From assembly GCA_021307315.1 (NCBI GenBank), contig JAJSPD010000051.1:62001-126000 (forward strand): a stretch of 64,000 bases of DNA. The letters run 5' to 3'. Source of the DNA: Bisporella sp. PMI_857 (taxonomy: Eukaryota > Ascomycota > Leotiomycetes > Helotiales > Helotiaceae). Both the position numbers and the translations under genes were made by a program. Of this stretch, positions 22,641 through 32,009 are shown piece after piece. Below the pieces are notes generated by a model, which was given only the letters and a program-made list of their open reading frames with translations, was not told where the DNA came from and did not search any database. How positions within the stretch are numbered: the stretch's first letter is position 1; each line of letters opens with the position of its first letter.

Positions 22641-24571
22641 TTAATCTATTTCCTCGTGGTTTTGAAATGGCCAATACTTCTCAAATTCGCTTCTCTCCTC
22701 TTCCGTCTCGGCGCTCTCCGCCATCTCATTCTTGATAAGTCTAGCCTTTTCCCTCGCGTTTTCAAATTCTCCATTCTGCACCCAACCTTCAATGTTTATT
22801 CCGATCAAGTCTCGTATCTCCTGTATTTGTTCATCCGCTTGCTTCTGCTTGGCATCCCTGGCAAGACATTGCTCCGCCTCCGCGTGGGAATAGTGGACTG
22901 GAGGACTGTCCTCTGGAGAACAAATCTCAGGCCAAATTGCTAGTGTCTTGATTAATTGGGCTTGGAGCGATGTATTGTCGCCTTCCCATGGCCTGCTAGC
23001 AATGTCGTACAACTGGTTCCGTAAAACAAGGTTGTGCTTTCCCATGGCATGAAAGTGAGCCTTGTTGAGACTACTCGTGTAACCAAGGTAAAAGTAATGT
23101 ACTTGCCGTCGGCGATATAGTTCCATCTCTTTCTCCTTGTCGCCGTCGGTCATTGCTGCAAAATCATCCGCAAGCTTTGGGCGGCGGAAGTTCTCGGAGT
23201 CATCATCCCCGTGGTTCTGGAAATGCTTGGGATCTTCGATTGTAAGAAAATCGGGAGGATTGTAGCATGTTGCCAGTCGACGATGCCAGCGATGTTTCCT
23301 GAGTCGGAGATGAATATATTGCTGGGCGAGAGATCAGGGTGACGAATAGTAGGTATGTTCAGTGCCTCTGCTTTAGGACTAAGGTACGAAGTAACTTTAA
23401 AGTAGTCTAGTAGATAGTTGATCTGCAATTGTGGATCTACCTTTTGATTACCATAGAACTCTCTATAGAGTGGCTCTCGCGGGTATCGCTTCTCGCCAAA
23501 TGTCCGGAGCCACAAGACTTCTCTCTCTCCGACTGCCCTCAATAGCTCTTCACTACTCTTCCCTAGAATTCCCTGGTTAGTTGGGATGCGATTATATATG
23601 GAGGGTGCTTACAAGGCCCGCGATTCGCAGAAAGTTCACTTCGCCTCTGATACCACCAGAGATACTCGGTCGAGGGGCCTACACAAATCTACTGATATTT
23701 TTGGGGTCGTTGTTTTTAGGCATATCCACCCTCTTGACTCCAGCATCCAATGAATCTTTGAAGAAAAGACTACCACTGGCGGGAAACTGGACGCTAAACA
23801 GAATCCTTTCTATATCTATTATTTTCTCCATAACCGCCATCCTCTCCTTAAATGTCATCATGTACCATGTATCTGCCAACTCTCTGCTTTGAACTCGTTC
23901 CATTATAATGTATTCAGAGCCAATTTGATTTGACGCCGATGAATCCCAATCGAAGACCTTGGGAATCGGAACACCATGACTGCGCAAAACTCCATTGTCG
24001 CAACTTCACTCGCGATGCCGTACCTATGGGGAATGGTTGAAGGATATGGGAGGCGCACGATGACCTTTAAGCCATCACGGAAGGTTACTTCAAATACCCG
24101 GTACGAACCACCTTCTGCAATTTTTGTGAAGAGTGTGATATCAGTCCTTGGCAACCCCACGGATTTGGCAACAACACTACAGAGCTCATTTACGTTGAAA
24201 TAAAGCCGCCTCTCAGAAAGCCGCAGATCCTCGTTGTAACTTTGAACTCGTATAAGTATTAGCGAAAGCGTATGCCAATGAAATGGTTGGTGTGTTATAT
24301 CAACTTACATCCATCTACCAGAAGTGTAGTTGAAGAGTGGATTTGCAGGATCACTGGTGTCAACCGTGTCTGGCTGCCGTTTTTTCATGTTTGCAGAAAA
24401 CTTCCGATTACCTCTGTGACAAGGGAAGCGGATGCAACGGGGAGCTTTTTTCATAAGGCTATTCCTCTGCATTTTGTGGATAAAAAAAGGTGCTGTAGCA
24501 CCAGGCCAGCCGGTACTAAGAAGTGCTTTGAACTTGTGTTTACTGGAGTGACGTTGTGCCGGGAGTCGCAA
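22641..24571 (-). pseudogene. AIM9-like phosphotransferase (APH fold), broken by three frameshifts
   Basis: Exon 1 (24571-24309) has a basic, arginine-rich start typical of mitochondrial targeting and ends in NPLFNYTSGRW. Exon 2 runs from 24239 and exon 3 starts at 23562 after a 50-bp intron. The joined product matches the fungal APH family related to AIM9, with HPDLSPSNIF as the catalytic HxDxxxxN loop, IAGIVDWQHAT as the metal-binding aspartate, and a long acidic C-terminus ending at 22641. Three changes of frame occur where no intron fits: in TTTT at 23989-23986 (between VATMEF and RSHGVPIPK), in TTT at 23687-23685 (before VGPSTEYLWWY), and in CCC at 23231-23229 (before FQNHGDDD). Each is explained by one missing base. 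Either the gene is dead or the assembly has errors here. Confidence 0.8.
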
Positions 24572-25648
24572 AATTATCCGGTTAGCTTACGGAGGCTGCT
24601 AAGCTGCCAGAGTGGCCAATCAAAAGCATCTAAGTTCTGCGGCACGTATGCCACCAACAACCATTTGCATGGAACCAACAAGATACTTTGGGATACTCCT
24701 TTACAGACTCTCTAGGGCCATTGACGTCGAGGGGGTTATGCATACTGGATAAATTAGTTTAGGGTTATGAGAGCACCTATGAATTAACCGGAGTTGGCAA
24801 GGCTCCGTTTTAGATGACAGGCTTTGGGCAATTGATTTGGGGCAATCACGTTACGAAGAGTTAACATTTCTTTCAATATTTAAACGCTGCTGTCTTCCTC
24901 AGAACGAGTCAGCGCGACTCCTATCTATGGGGGTTTTCATCTATCATCCTCTCTTTGTGTAGTATCGAATGCTGAAGACATTAAGCTTTGGAAAGGGACA
25001 TCAAATACAACAAGAGCTGAAAAGATCAAATCAGATCGAACCAGATAGAAGAAAACCATGATGTAGAGCTAGAGGCACAGTCTGTACTAGATGGATAGAC
25101 ATAAAATAAAAGTAGCCACTCAAGCAATACGAAGAACTCAAATGTAGTGACGACTCCATATTTGTGAATTCCTCAGCTTAGTTTAATCACGGTAGAAGCA
25201 CTTATAGCCATTACAAAATCACAACTCGCTGTTTTTAACAAGAAGTTATAAATATATTTATCCTAAACCAGTGAATTCTTGCTTCCACACCGAATGAAAT
25301 TACATGCTTCAATGCATTGAATCATTACGCAAGACAGAGTATAAGATGGGTTCGAGAACTTCCCAAAGTTTCACCCCGAAAATTGAACACTGTTTCCCCA
25401 GAGAAGCAGCCTTCTGATGTTCGAATATAGAGCATCGATATATAAATGACTGTGACATCAGAAACCCATCCACATCACGCTTTCAAATACGTACTCAGTC
25501 AAAGGAACAATGTGATAAGAACGCTCCCTCGTAGCATTGGAGTTCTGGGTATCTGTGCCTCTGCTTGTATTACTTCCATGGTCTATTATACACTCCCCAC
25601 AGCCATGTGTTCCACGCGCCGCAATCATCTCCGCATCCCGCAATTGAT
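24572..25648. other. Intergenic region, about 1.1 kb
   Basis: No gene, RNA or repeat recognised. Short frames around 25446-25652 overlap the end of the next gene and are shadows. Confidence 0.5.
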
Positions 25649-27298
25649 CTAAGATGTCCCGCGCCTCTCAAACCAACCAGGCATCTTCTCTCTATCGCGA
25701 TCGGCGAAAAGAAGAAAATCCAGATCCAAACCACACTCCTCGCTCTCCTCCCTAGCAGGTTTAAACGTAATCCAATCCTGATAACAACGAACATCATCAG
25801 GGGAAGCAAGCTCCGAAGCGAATGCCTGCCACAGATGGTAAGACTCTCTGAAATGCTCATCCGGCTTAAATATTCCGCTAGCAAAGGGATAATCATGCGT
25901 CCAAGTGCTGCCAGCAAGTCCCATTTTTCTGCCGTCTCTAGGATCCGGATAGCCTGTCGCGCGACCTTGCGGCAGTCATCCGACGCAGCGTTCTCGAACT
26001 CGGCCCGGCGATTGCGGATATCGTCTTCGAGGTCCTGGATGTGATTTCGGTATCGCTCGTTGCGCTCGGGTAGCATAATTGTCTCCTCGTTAAAGCACCT
26101 GGCGTCCAAGTTGTGGCTCAGCACGCGGTATTTGTGGAATTCTGCTGGGGTCATACGGCCGCGGGGATCACGAGGGTATTTTCCTCCTAGCTTGGCGAGC
26201 TCCTCTGCGATAATCCTGTCGCGCTGGATGGCGGCCTGGGGGATGCGGGCAGTGTATTCGATAATGTCTCGCTCGTAGGATCTGATTTGATCGCGGAACC
26301 TGGCGGTGTATGGATCGTTTGCCTGAATATCACGAAGTTTCGCCTGCTCGATCTTGGCGTCTCTCTTCCATGTGCGAATCATCTTCTCCAACTTGACGAG
26401 CTTTGCTGCTAGGGGAAGATCGGAGTCCTCCTCTTCGCTGAGGCTAGCTCCAGCATTTGCTGATCCACCATTGCGCATTTGATGCTCTTGATACTGAGCT
26501 TCCTTGCGTTGCTCCTTCTCCGCTTTTGCTCGCTCCTCTCTACCACCCTCTTCATATTGTCTCTGCCGCGCATCTGCCGCCTTTCTCTCCTGCTCTCGAA
26601 CCTTCTCCTCCCACTCCTCCTGCATGGCTCTGGCCTCTTGTTCCTTAGCCTCCCGCTCTTGCTCTGCTGTCGACTTAGATCGGGTGCCGAAAAAGGTACT
26701 GGCCGACTTCTTGAAGCCGTGAGAAGGGTGATGCTCTTTCTCTAGAATTTAGTTAGTAGAGTCGAGCCACGGTGGTGGAGTAGTATTTACCTTTGCCTTT
26801 TCCCGTGGCACCGCTCTTTGCACTGGGAGATCCGTTCTTGGCCTGATTCTTGTCGCTGGAACTCTCATCAGTCTTCCAGAAGGCAAACTTTCCAGGACTG
26901 AAGTAAGAGGCCTTGGACGGCGTGGGACGATTGGCTGAATCGTTGCTATTGTCTGGTACGTCGGCTCTTGATCCTGAGAATGCGGGATGAGGTGCATTTG
27001 ATGGTTTTGCAGGGGTTCTTGGTGTCTGTCCAGCTGCCTTTTGTCTTGCGGCAGCAGCCCTCTGTTCTGCCACAGCAGCCAATAGATCCAACTTTGCATC
27101 GTAGTTTCGTCGGCGCTCCTCATCACTTAGCAGCTCGTATGCCTCCTGTACTCTACGGAACTGTGCAGCCGCATTGGGCGCCTTGTTTTTGTCGGGGTGC
27201 CAGGTAATGGCGAGCTTGCGATATGCCTTTCTGATTTCGACCTCGGTCGCTGTGCGAGCGACGCCGAGGACCACATAGTGGCTTTCTTGGGAGTTCAT
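25649..27298 (-). CDS. J-domain (DnaJ/Hsp40) protein with coiled-coil region; frameshift near the 3' end
   Basis: Exon 1 (27298-26791) starts with a J domain (residues about 6-70) that has the HPD motif at 34-36 (WHPDKNKAPN), needed to stimulate Hsp70 ATPase. The intron has GTAAAT, a perfect TACTAAC branch site and TAG. Exon 2 begins at 26741. A long charged segment rich in E, K, R and Q (about residues 195-290) predicts a coiled coil, so this is a class C J protein rather than DnaJ-type. At about residue 441 the frame changes at an A5 run (25928-25924, minus strand): RILETAEK continues sensibly as MGLAGSTWTHDYPFASG only if one A is added. The downstream frame ends at 25649 and is clearly coding-like. 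Without the correction the protein would run to 25570 with an atypical hydrophobic tail. Its promoter is shared with another J-domain gene. Confidence 0.8.
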
Positions 27299-27741
27299 AA
27301 TGGCGAGGTAGATCGGAGAGATGATTTGAGTGGGGATTTGTGGAGGTGAGGAGGTGCGGAGGTGCTATCTTGAGGGCTTCGAGAAAGTGGCTGGTGGTAA
27401 TGGCCGCCTACTTACAAGTTATGTTAGAGAAGCTAGCTAAAGGTGAATACAAGTGACAATCACTACTCACCACCTTATTTTTGCCACAAGAAATAGCGGA
27501 GCATCATGCGTCGTTATCAGTATTTGTTTTTCTTGACAGAAAATCACAAAGACTTCAACATTGCCTTTTTTTTGCGAATTCTAGTTTTTGCATTTGCTGC
27601 GGAGGCACGCAACCAAGTCCGGCACCCCGGTGCCCCTTTGGTTTACATAGCGGCTAAAGTAATCTATCTACTAAACAGCAAACCGACTTTCTTTAACAGC
27701 AATCTCCCATGCTATAGTTTGTTCTTGTTCTCGAGTCGACG

Positions 27742-27850
27742 CCCCTGAAATAGCCGAAAATAGGTGAGCGACGCTCATTGGCCCGCGAACTGCTTGATGA
27801 GTGCATATATTACGGTGGAAAAAGAACATTGTGAATTTAGTATTGTAGTG
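27742..27850 (+). repeat. Tandem repeat unit 1 of 3 (about 110 bp)
   Basis: The unit begins with CCCCTGAAATAGCCGAAAA and ends with TATTGTAGTG. It contains ATTGG (an inverted CCAAT box) in the middle and an A-rich stretch before the end. Homology with unit 2 extends about 10 bases further upstream (CGAGTCGACG). Confidence 0.85.
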
Positions 27851-27877
27851 CAAATAGCAGCTGTTCACGAGTCGACG

Positions 27878-27988
27878 CCCCTGAAATAGCCGAAAATTGG
27901 CGAGCAGCGGTGATTGGTCATCCCTAAGGTGCTTCGTGAGTGCATGTTATTGTAAAAAAAAGAATATTGCGAACTTGGTATTGTAGTG
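27878..27988 (+). repeat. Tandem repeat unit 2 of 3
   Basis: Same order of blocks as unit 1: CCCCTGAAATAGCCGAAAA, GATTGG, GAGTGCA, A-run, TATTGTAGTG. Spacing between first and last block is 101 bases, against 99 and 100 in the other units. Confidence 0.85.
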
Positions 27989-28041
27989 AACAAATCCATT
28001 ATCTGAAAGTCTCGCAAATGGCCTCTGCTAACACATCAATG

Positions 28042-28151
28042 GCCCTGAAATAGCCGAAAATTGGTGAGCAACACGGATTGGTCCTCCTGGGCTGCTTGGC
28101 GAGTGCAAATGTTATTGTAAAAAAGAACACTGTGAACATGGTATTGTAGTG
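28042..28151 (+). repeat. Tandem repeat unit 3 of 3
   Basis: Same blocks (CCCTGAAATAGCCGAAAA, GATTGG, GAGTGCA, TATTGTAGTG). It lies closest to the right-hand J-domain gene, about 180 bases before its start codon. The rest of 27299-28331 holds no gene; it is the shared promoter region of two divergent J-domain genes. Confidence 0.85.
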
Positions 28152-28331
28152 AGTGCAGCGAATCGATTGTCTTAACTCCCGCAGTAGATAACTATTGTAG
28201 ATCAACTACAGCCCAGACCCAGTTCTCCACCAAGATATAAGTACACCTCTCCCCCAACCTTCCATTCCATTTCCACTTCGTTTCTTCACACCCAAAAGTA
28301 ACTGTACCAACCTCATCCATAAATCAAAGTC

Positions 28332-29218
28332 ATGCCTCCCCCAAATTACTACACCTACCTCGGCACGCCTACAAATGCCACCGAGGAGGAGCTCAAAAAA
28401 GCATACCGCCGGCGGTCAATGGAGCTCCACCCAGACAAAAACCCAGGAAAACCCAACGCGACGGCGGACTTCCAAGCCCTTCAAAAAGCCTGGGACGTCC
28501 TGAAAGACCCATACCGGAAAGCGCACTACGGTATGTTCTCACCTTTCATCCGCACATCTATCTACGCTTCTATGAAATCCAATATCCCACAGGCTCGTCA
28601 CGGCATGCAAGGAAAATGGGAACATGGAAATAAATGCACGTACTGACCATCCCCCCCATCAAAGACTGGCAACTCGGCCTACAAAGCACCCCCTACCAAG
28701 CACCACCACCGCCACCGCCGCCCCAGCCCCAAGCAAAACAAAACCCAACATCAACGCGGTCGGCGGAGCAAGCCTCGTTCTGGAAGCAAAAGGAAGAAGA
28801 GTTCCTCGCGCGCGAGCAAGCCCGCAAGACGGCCGCCCAAGAAGCGGAACGCTCGCGGCGGGAGGCCGAGGCGCGGATCAAGCGGCGGCTGGCGAGGTGC
28901 CTGAGCTCGGCGGGGCTGGGGGCGCAGCGGGCGGCGATGGAGCGGGATTGCGGGCGGAGGGAGGCGGTGAGCGGGGCCGAGATGGTGCTGGAGGATATGC
29001 TGGACCCGAGGGGGGCGAGGTGCAGGGCCGAGGCGAGGAGGGGCGCGGCGGCCAGGCTGAGGTGGGTTTTGAGGCGGGCGGGGGTGCTGAAGAGGGGGGC
29101 CAGGAGGACCTGGGATAGGATGGGGAGGGAGGTCGAGAGGGATGCGCGGGTCTGTCAGGAGGAGATTTGGAGGGCGCTTTTTGGGAAGGCGGAGGCTGGG
29201 GGCGGGGTTGCGATCTGA
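28332..29218 (+). CDS. Small J-domain (DnaJ/Hsp40) protein
   Basis: Exons 28332-28530 and 28665-29218 encode 250 aa. The 134-bp intron (GTATGT, TACTGAC branch site at about 28640, AAAG acceptor) removes an in-frame stop and restores the usual J-domain end (PYRKAHYDW). The J domain covers residues 5-70, with HPD at 33-35 (ELHPDKNPGK). After it come a proline-rich linker (a P7 run) and a strongly basic, alanine/arginine-rich, probably helical C-terminus. From about 28850 the DNA is very G+C rich with G concentrated on the coding strand, unlike the neighbouring genes. It is a class C J protein; its Hsp70 partner and site are unknown. Divergent from the other J-domain gene. Confidence 0.8.
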
Positions 29219-29583
29219 GGGGTCTGTATTGGGAGAGGAGAAGGGGGGAGGGATTCGGAGGGTGGGATTGTGCTGGCCTCTCTATTTGGTTGCGGTTGCA
29301 ATTTAGCATGAGGTTCTTTGGCGCGATCAAGCATGGCTGGTCTGGGAGTCTGAGAGGAGAGCTGACGAATATGCACACTTAAATCACATCAGCACGGACT
29401 AAATTAATGGATCAATTTTATGGTAATGGTTATCTTTTCATTGAGTGGATCGCCTACATTACAGTGAGGGTATCGGTACAAATAGCCTATCAAGCACGCA
29501 GCTTACACATCACAGCTCAGCAGAGGTGCACTACCATATGCCAGCTACCAACACACATCAACACACCCCACTATGTTGATTAG
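29219..29583. other. Convergent 3' intergenic region
   Basis: Lies between two gene ends; the left part keeps the G-rich bias of the preceding exon and then returns to normal composition. No gene seen. Confidence 0.5.
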
Positions 29584-31335
29584 TCAAGAATCTGGAGTTT
29601 CAGGTCTTTCTTCACGCCCGCCCTCAAGCCATCTCTGAAGTACGTTGGACTCAGACTCCTGAACAACTTCGCTCTCCTCGGCAATATCTGCAAACGAGTC
29701 GTAGGTATCTGTGTACCTTTGCGCCAATTCATTCCACATATCCTCAGGGAGGAGTGGCTCTTCGTAGCCGATCGTCAGCCCAAACCTAGCAACCGCAATC
29801 TTTGCTTTCTCGAGATATTCCCATGGCCAGGGTGCCGAGTTTCTTGGTGTCAGCCATCTTGGTTTCTCGGTCCACTCGAACTTGATAAAGATTTCCTCAA
29901 GCCTACTCTGCGGGTACTTCGACTGCTTCAGTGATGAAAATTCAGTGAGCCAAGACACCCAAGCAACTTGCTGATCGACGGTGAAAGGCTCATGTTGGTT
30001 CACCGGGGTGATGTCCAAAATCAAATGCGTAAGGAATGGGGGAAGTTTTGGGAGCGCGGCTTCAGGGGTTGCAATTGACATGAAATCGAACCCGGATATA
30101 CTCAGCTTCTCGACACAAGGATATTGGGAAAAATCGAGCAAGATCTGGTTTTCATAAGGAATCCTGCCCAATTTGATAAGCTTCAAAGTCTTTCTGTGAA
30201 TATCCAGAAGTTGCTGCACCATAGCACAGTCATACTTGGATGCCGAGGTAGATCTGTACAGCTCATCGAAGTTCAGCTGTTCCAGATATTCTGGCATTCG
30301 GAGGATCACTTCAGTCACATTTGGGTCACAGCATGGATCAGACAGTCTTAGCGATGTCACCTTCCACGAGTGATACTTGTTTCTTGGCGCAAGTTCTTCA
30401 AGCTCGGATTCGGTAATTGTAATCGACCGATATCTGTCGTCCTCATCTTCGAAGTCATTGAGCCATGAGGCAAAGGGGTGGCTGCTCTCCAGACCAGGGC
30501 CATATTGATCGATCGAAAGCTCTTTCAAGTTGGACGTGTTGAGGAAACCAAATAATAAATGAAGGGACGGGAGAGTAACATGCAATGTTTCAAGTGACTT
30601 GAGCGTATTCACAGCATCCAGCAGCGGCCAAGTGAAGGGGGAAGTTGCCAATGTGGCGTGTTCTGTGTGGATTCCTACCATGCGAGCGTTCCCACAGAGT
30701 TGCACTATCTGAACAATATTCCGGCAGGCAATAGGCCCCAGGTTGTCAAGATCAAGGTAGAAAGATCGTGGATATCGTTGCAAACAAGGCCGGTTCTCCA
30801 AAGTTGCAAGTAGCAGTCTAGCGCGACGAGGAATGTTGACGCCACCACGTATGGAACCCAGCCAGACCTCCCGAAAGAATATCTCATCGTATGTAGTCTG
30901 CCAAGTTTTACAGACAAGCCTCAGCCGGCCATTGGCATCACTCGCCCCGTCGACATCATGTTGCTCTGCACCATCTTCCGAGCTATCTTGGCTGCTCTCA
31001 GGAATGATGCTCTCCTCCCTTGTAAGCTCATCTCGGAGGCTTCGATGGACTGTCGAATGCTCGAGTATCTCGAGCAAAAGCTCGTCAGGTAACCGAGCGA
31101 TGTAACATTCTGCCGCAGTGGATGGTTCGCGGGGATTCGAGTCTTCGGCCACCACCTTGAGTCGATGATCAACGATGGTCAAGAACTTTTGCCTCCAAAG
31201 GGGCATTTCGACCGATATTGAGTGGTTGGCCTTTCTTTGCTCTCCTGGGATACCCTTTCGACAATCTGGTAGGGCTCCAGCCGTGCCGCGCAGACGCGTC
31301 GAGAGGTGTACGAAATATCTAGCGAAGGCTCCCAA
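29584..31335 (-). CDS. F-box protein with leucine-rich-repeat-like region
   Basis: A single-exon 583-aa protein. An F-box core begins at residue 81 (ARLPDELLLEILEHS) and finishes with RLRLVCKTWQ after an acidic insert (about residues 105-135, rich in E, D and S). F-box proteins bind Skp1 and recruit targets to SCF ubiquitin ligases. The remainder shows irregular leucine-rich repeats (for example TLKSLETLHVTLPSLHLLF, SNLKELSIDQYG, PEYLEQLNFDEL), as in many fungal F-box proteins, likely the substrate-binding part. Translation may start at Met1 or at Met44 (VEMPLWRQKF); the segment before the second Met is less conserved-looking. Target unknown. Confidence 0.8.
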   Translation of the reverse strand: MGAFARYFVHLSTRLRGTAGALPDCRKGIPGEQRKANHSISVEMPLWRQKFLTIVDHRLKVVAEDSNPREPSTAAECYIARLPDELLLEILEHSTVHRSLRDELTREESIIPESSQDSSEDGAEQHDVDGASDANGRLRLVCKTWQTTYDEIFFREVWLGSIRGGVNIPRRARLLLATLENRPCLQRYPRSFYLDLDNLGPIACRNIVQIVQLCGNARMVGIHTEHATLATSPFTWPLLDAVNTLKSLETLHVTLPSLHLLFGFLNTSNLKELSIDQYGPGLESSHPFASWLNDFEDEDDRYRSITITESELEELAPRNKYHSWKVTSLRLSDPCCDPNVTEVILRMPEYLEQLNFDELYRSTSASKYDCAMVQQLLDIHRKTLKLIKLGRIPYENQILLDFSQYPCVEKLSISGFDFMSIATPEAALPKLPPFLTHLILDITPVNQHEPFTVDQQVAWVSWLTEFSSLKQSKYPQSRLEEIFIKFEWTEKPRWLTPRNSAPWPWEYLEKAKIAVARFGLTIGYEEPLLPEDMWNELAQRYTDTYDSFADIAEESEVVQESESNVLQRWLEGGREERPETPDS

Positions 31336-32009
31336 TGAACTCAGTACTTATGAAAAGGCTGAACTACACCAAATGACACGGTTGTCAAAGTTGCAAGACT
31401 AGTTCTTGTCGAGATTCACGAAGTTTTGCTGTTTGGCAGTTGCTGACAGCAACAGAGTGTTGATGACTAATCATGCATCTTGAGCCCCAGCCTCTCAACC
31501 ATAATATTCCTGCCCCCACCACTTAAATGAAGCGGAGTGATGAGAATGAAAATACTCAACATCACAGCACAGTCTGAAGATTCAATGGAAAAATTTTGCA
31601 AAGTGTCATGCATGCAAAGCATGAAGACCAGGAAGGGATCGTTGTACAGTAGATGAGACGGACTAAGATGTCATGCCCATCCGGCGTAGATGATGCTTCT
31701 TGTAAAAGGAGGAGAGTCATATATTCCGTAGCAACTTAAGCAAGAGGAAAAGTGATTCGGAGGGAGGAGAAATCAAGTAGGTTTGAATGTTGGTGTGCAT
31801 TAATTATTGACATGTATAAACAGTCTTTGCGTATGTACAGTACCACACTGGACCTCTAATTCGACTCAAGGAAATGGCTGTGCCTGGTGCTCTATGCACC
31901 ATATTGGTATCCCGATGCCTCTAAGATATTACAAAAAAGGCGCATGCGTGCGCGACGTCATTATAGTATTTGCTTTTCTTTTCTCCCAAGCAAGCGTTCC
32001 GTCCCTCAT
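31336..32009. other. Intergenic region
   Basis: Contains the F-box gene promoter and the 3' end of the ABC transporter gene. No gene or repeat recognised. Confidence 0.5.

Noticed and set aside
27671..28205. Two similar short minus-strand peptides in the repeat block
   Set aside because: Their similarity only reflects the underlying DNA repeats; neither has a gene-like context.
28665..29218. Reading the second part of the small J-domain gene as a separate gene starting at 28634
   Set aside because: The stop just before that ATG is inside a well-formed intron with a TACTGAC branch site, and splicing restores the J-domain end.
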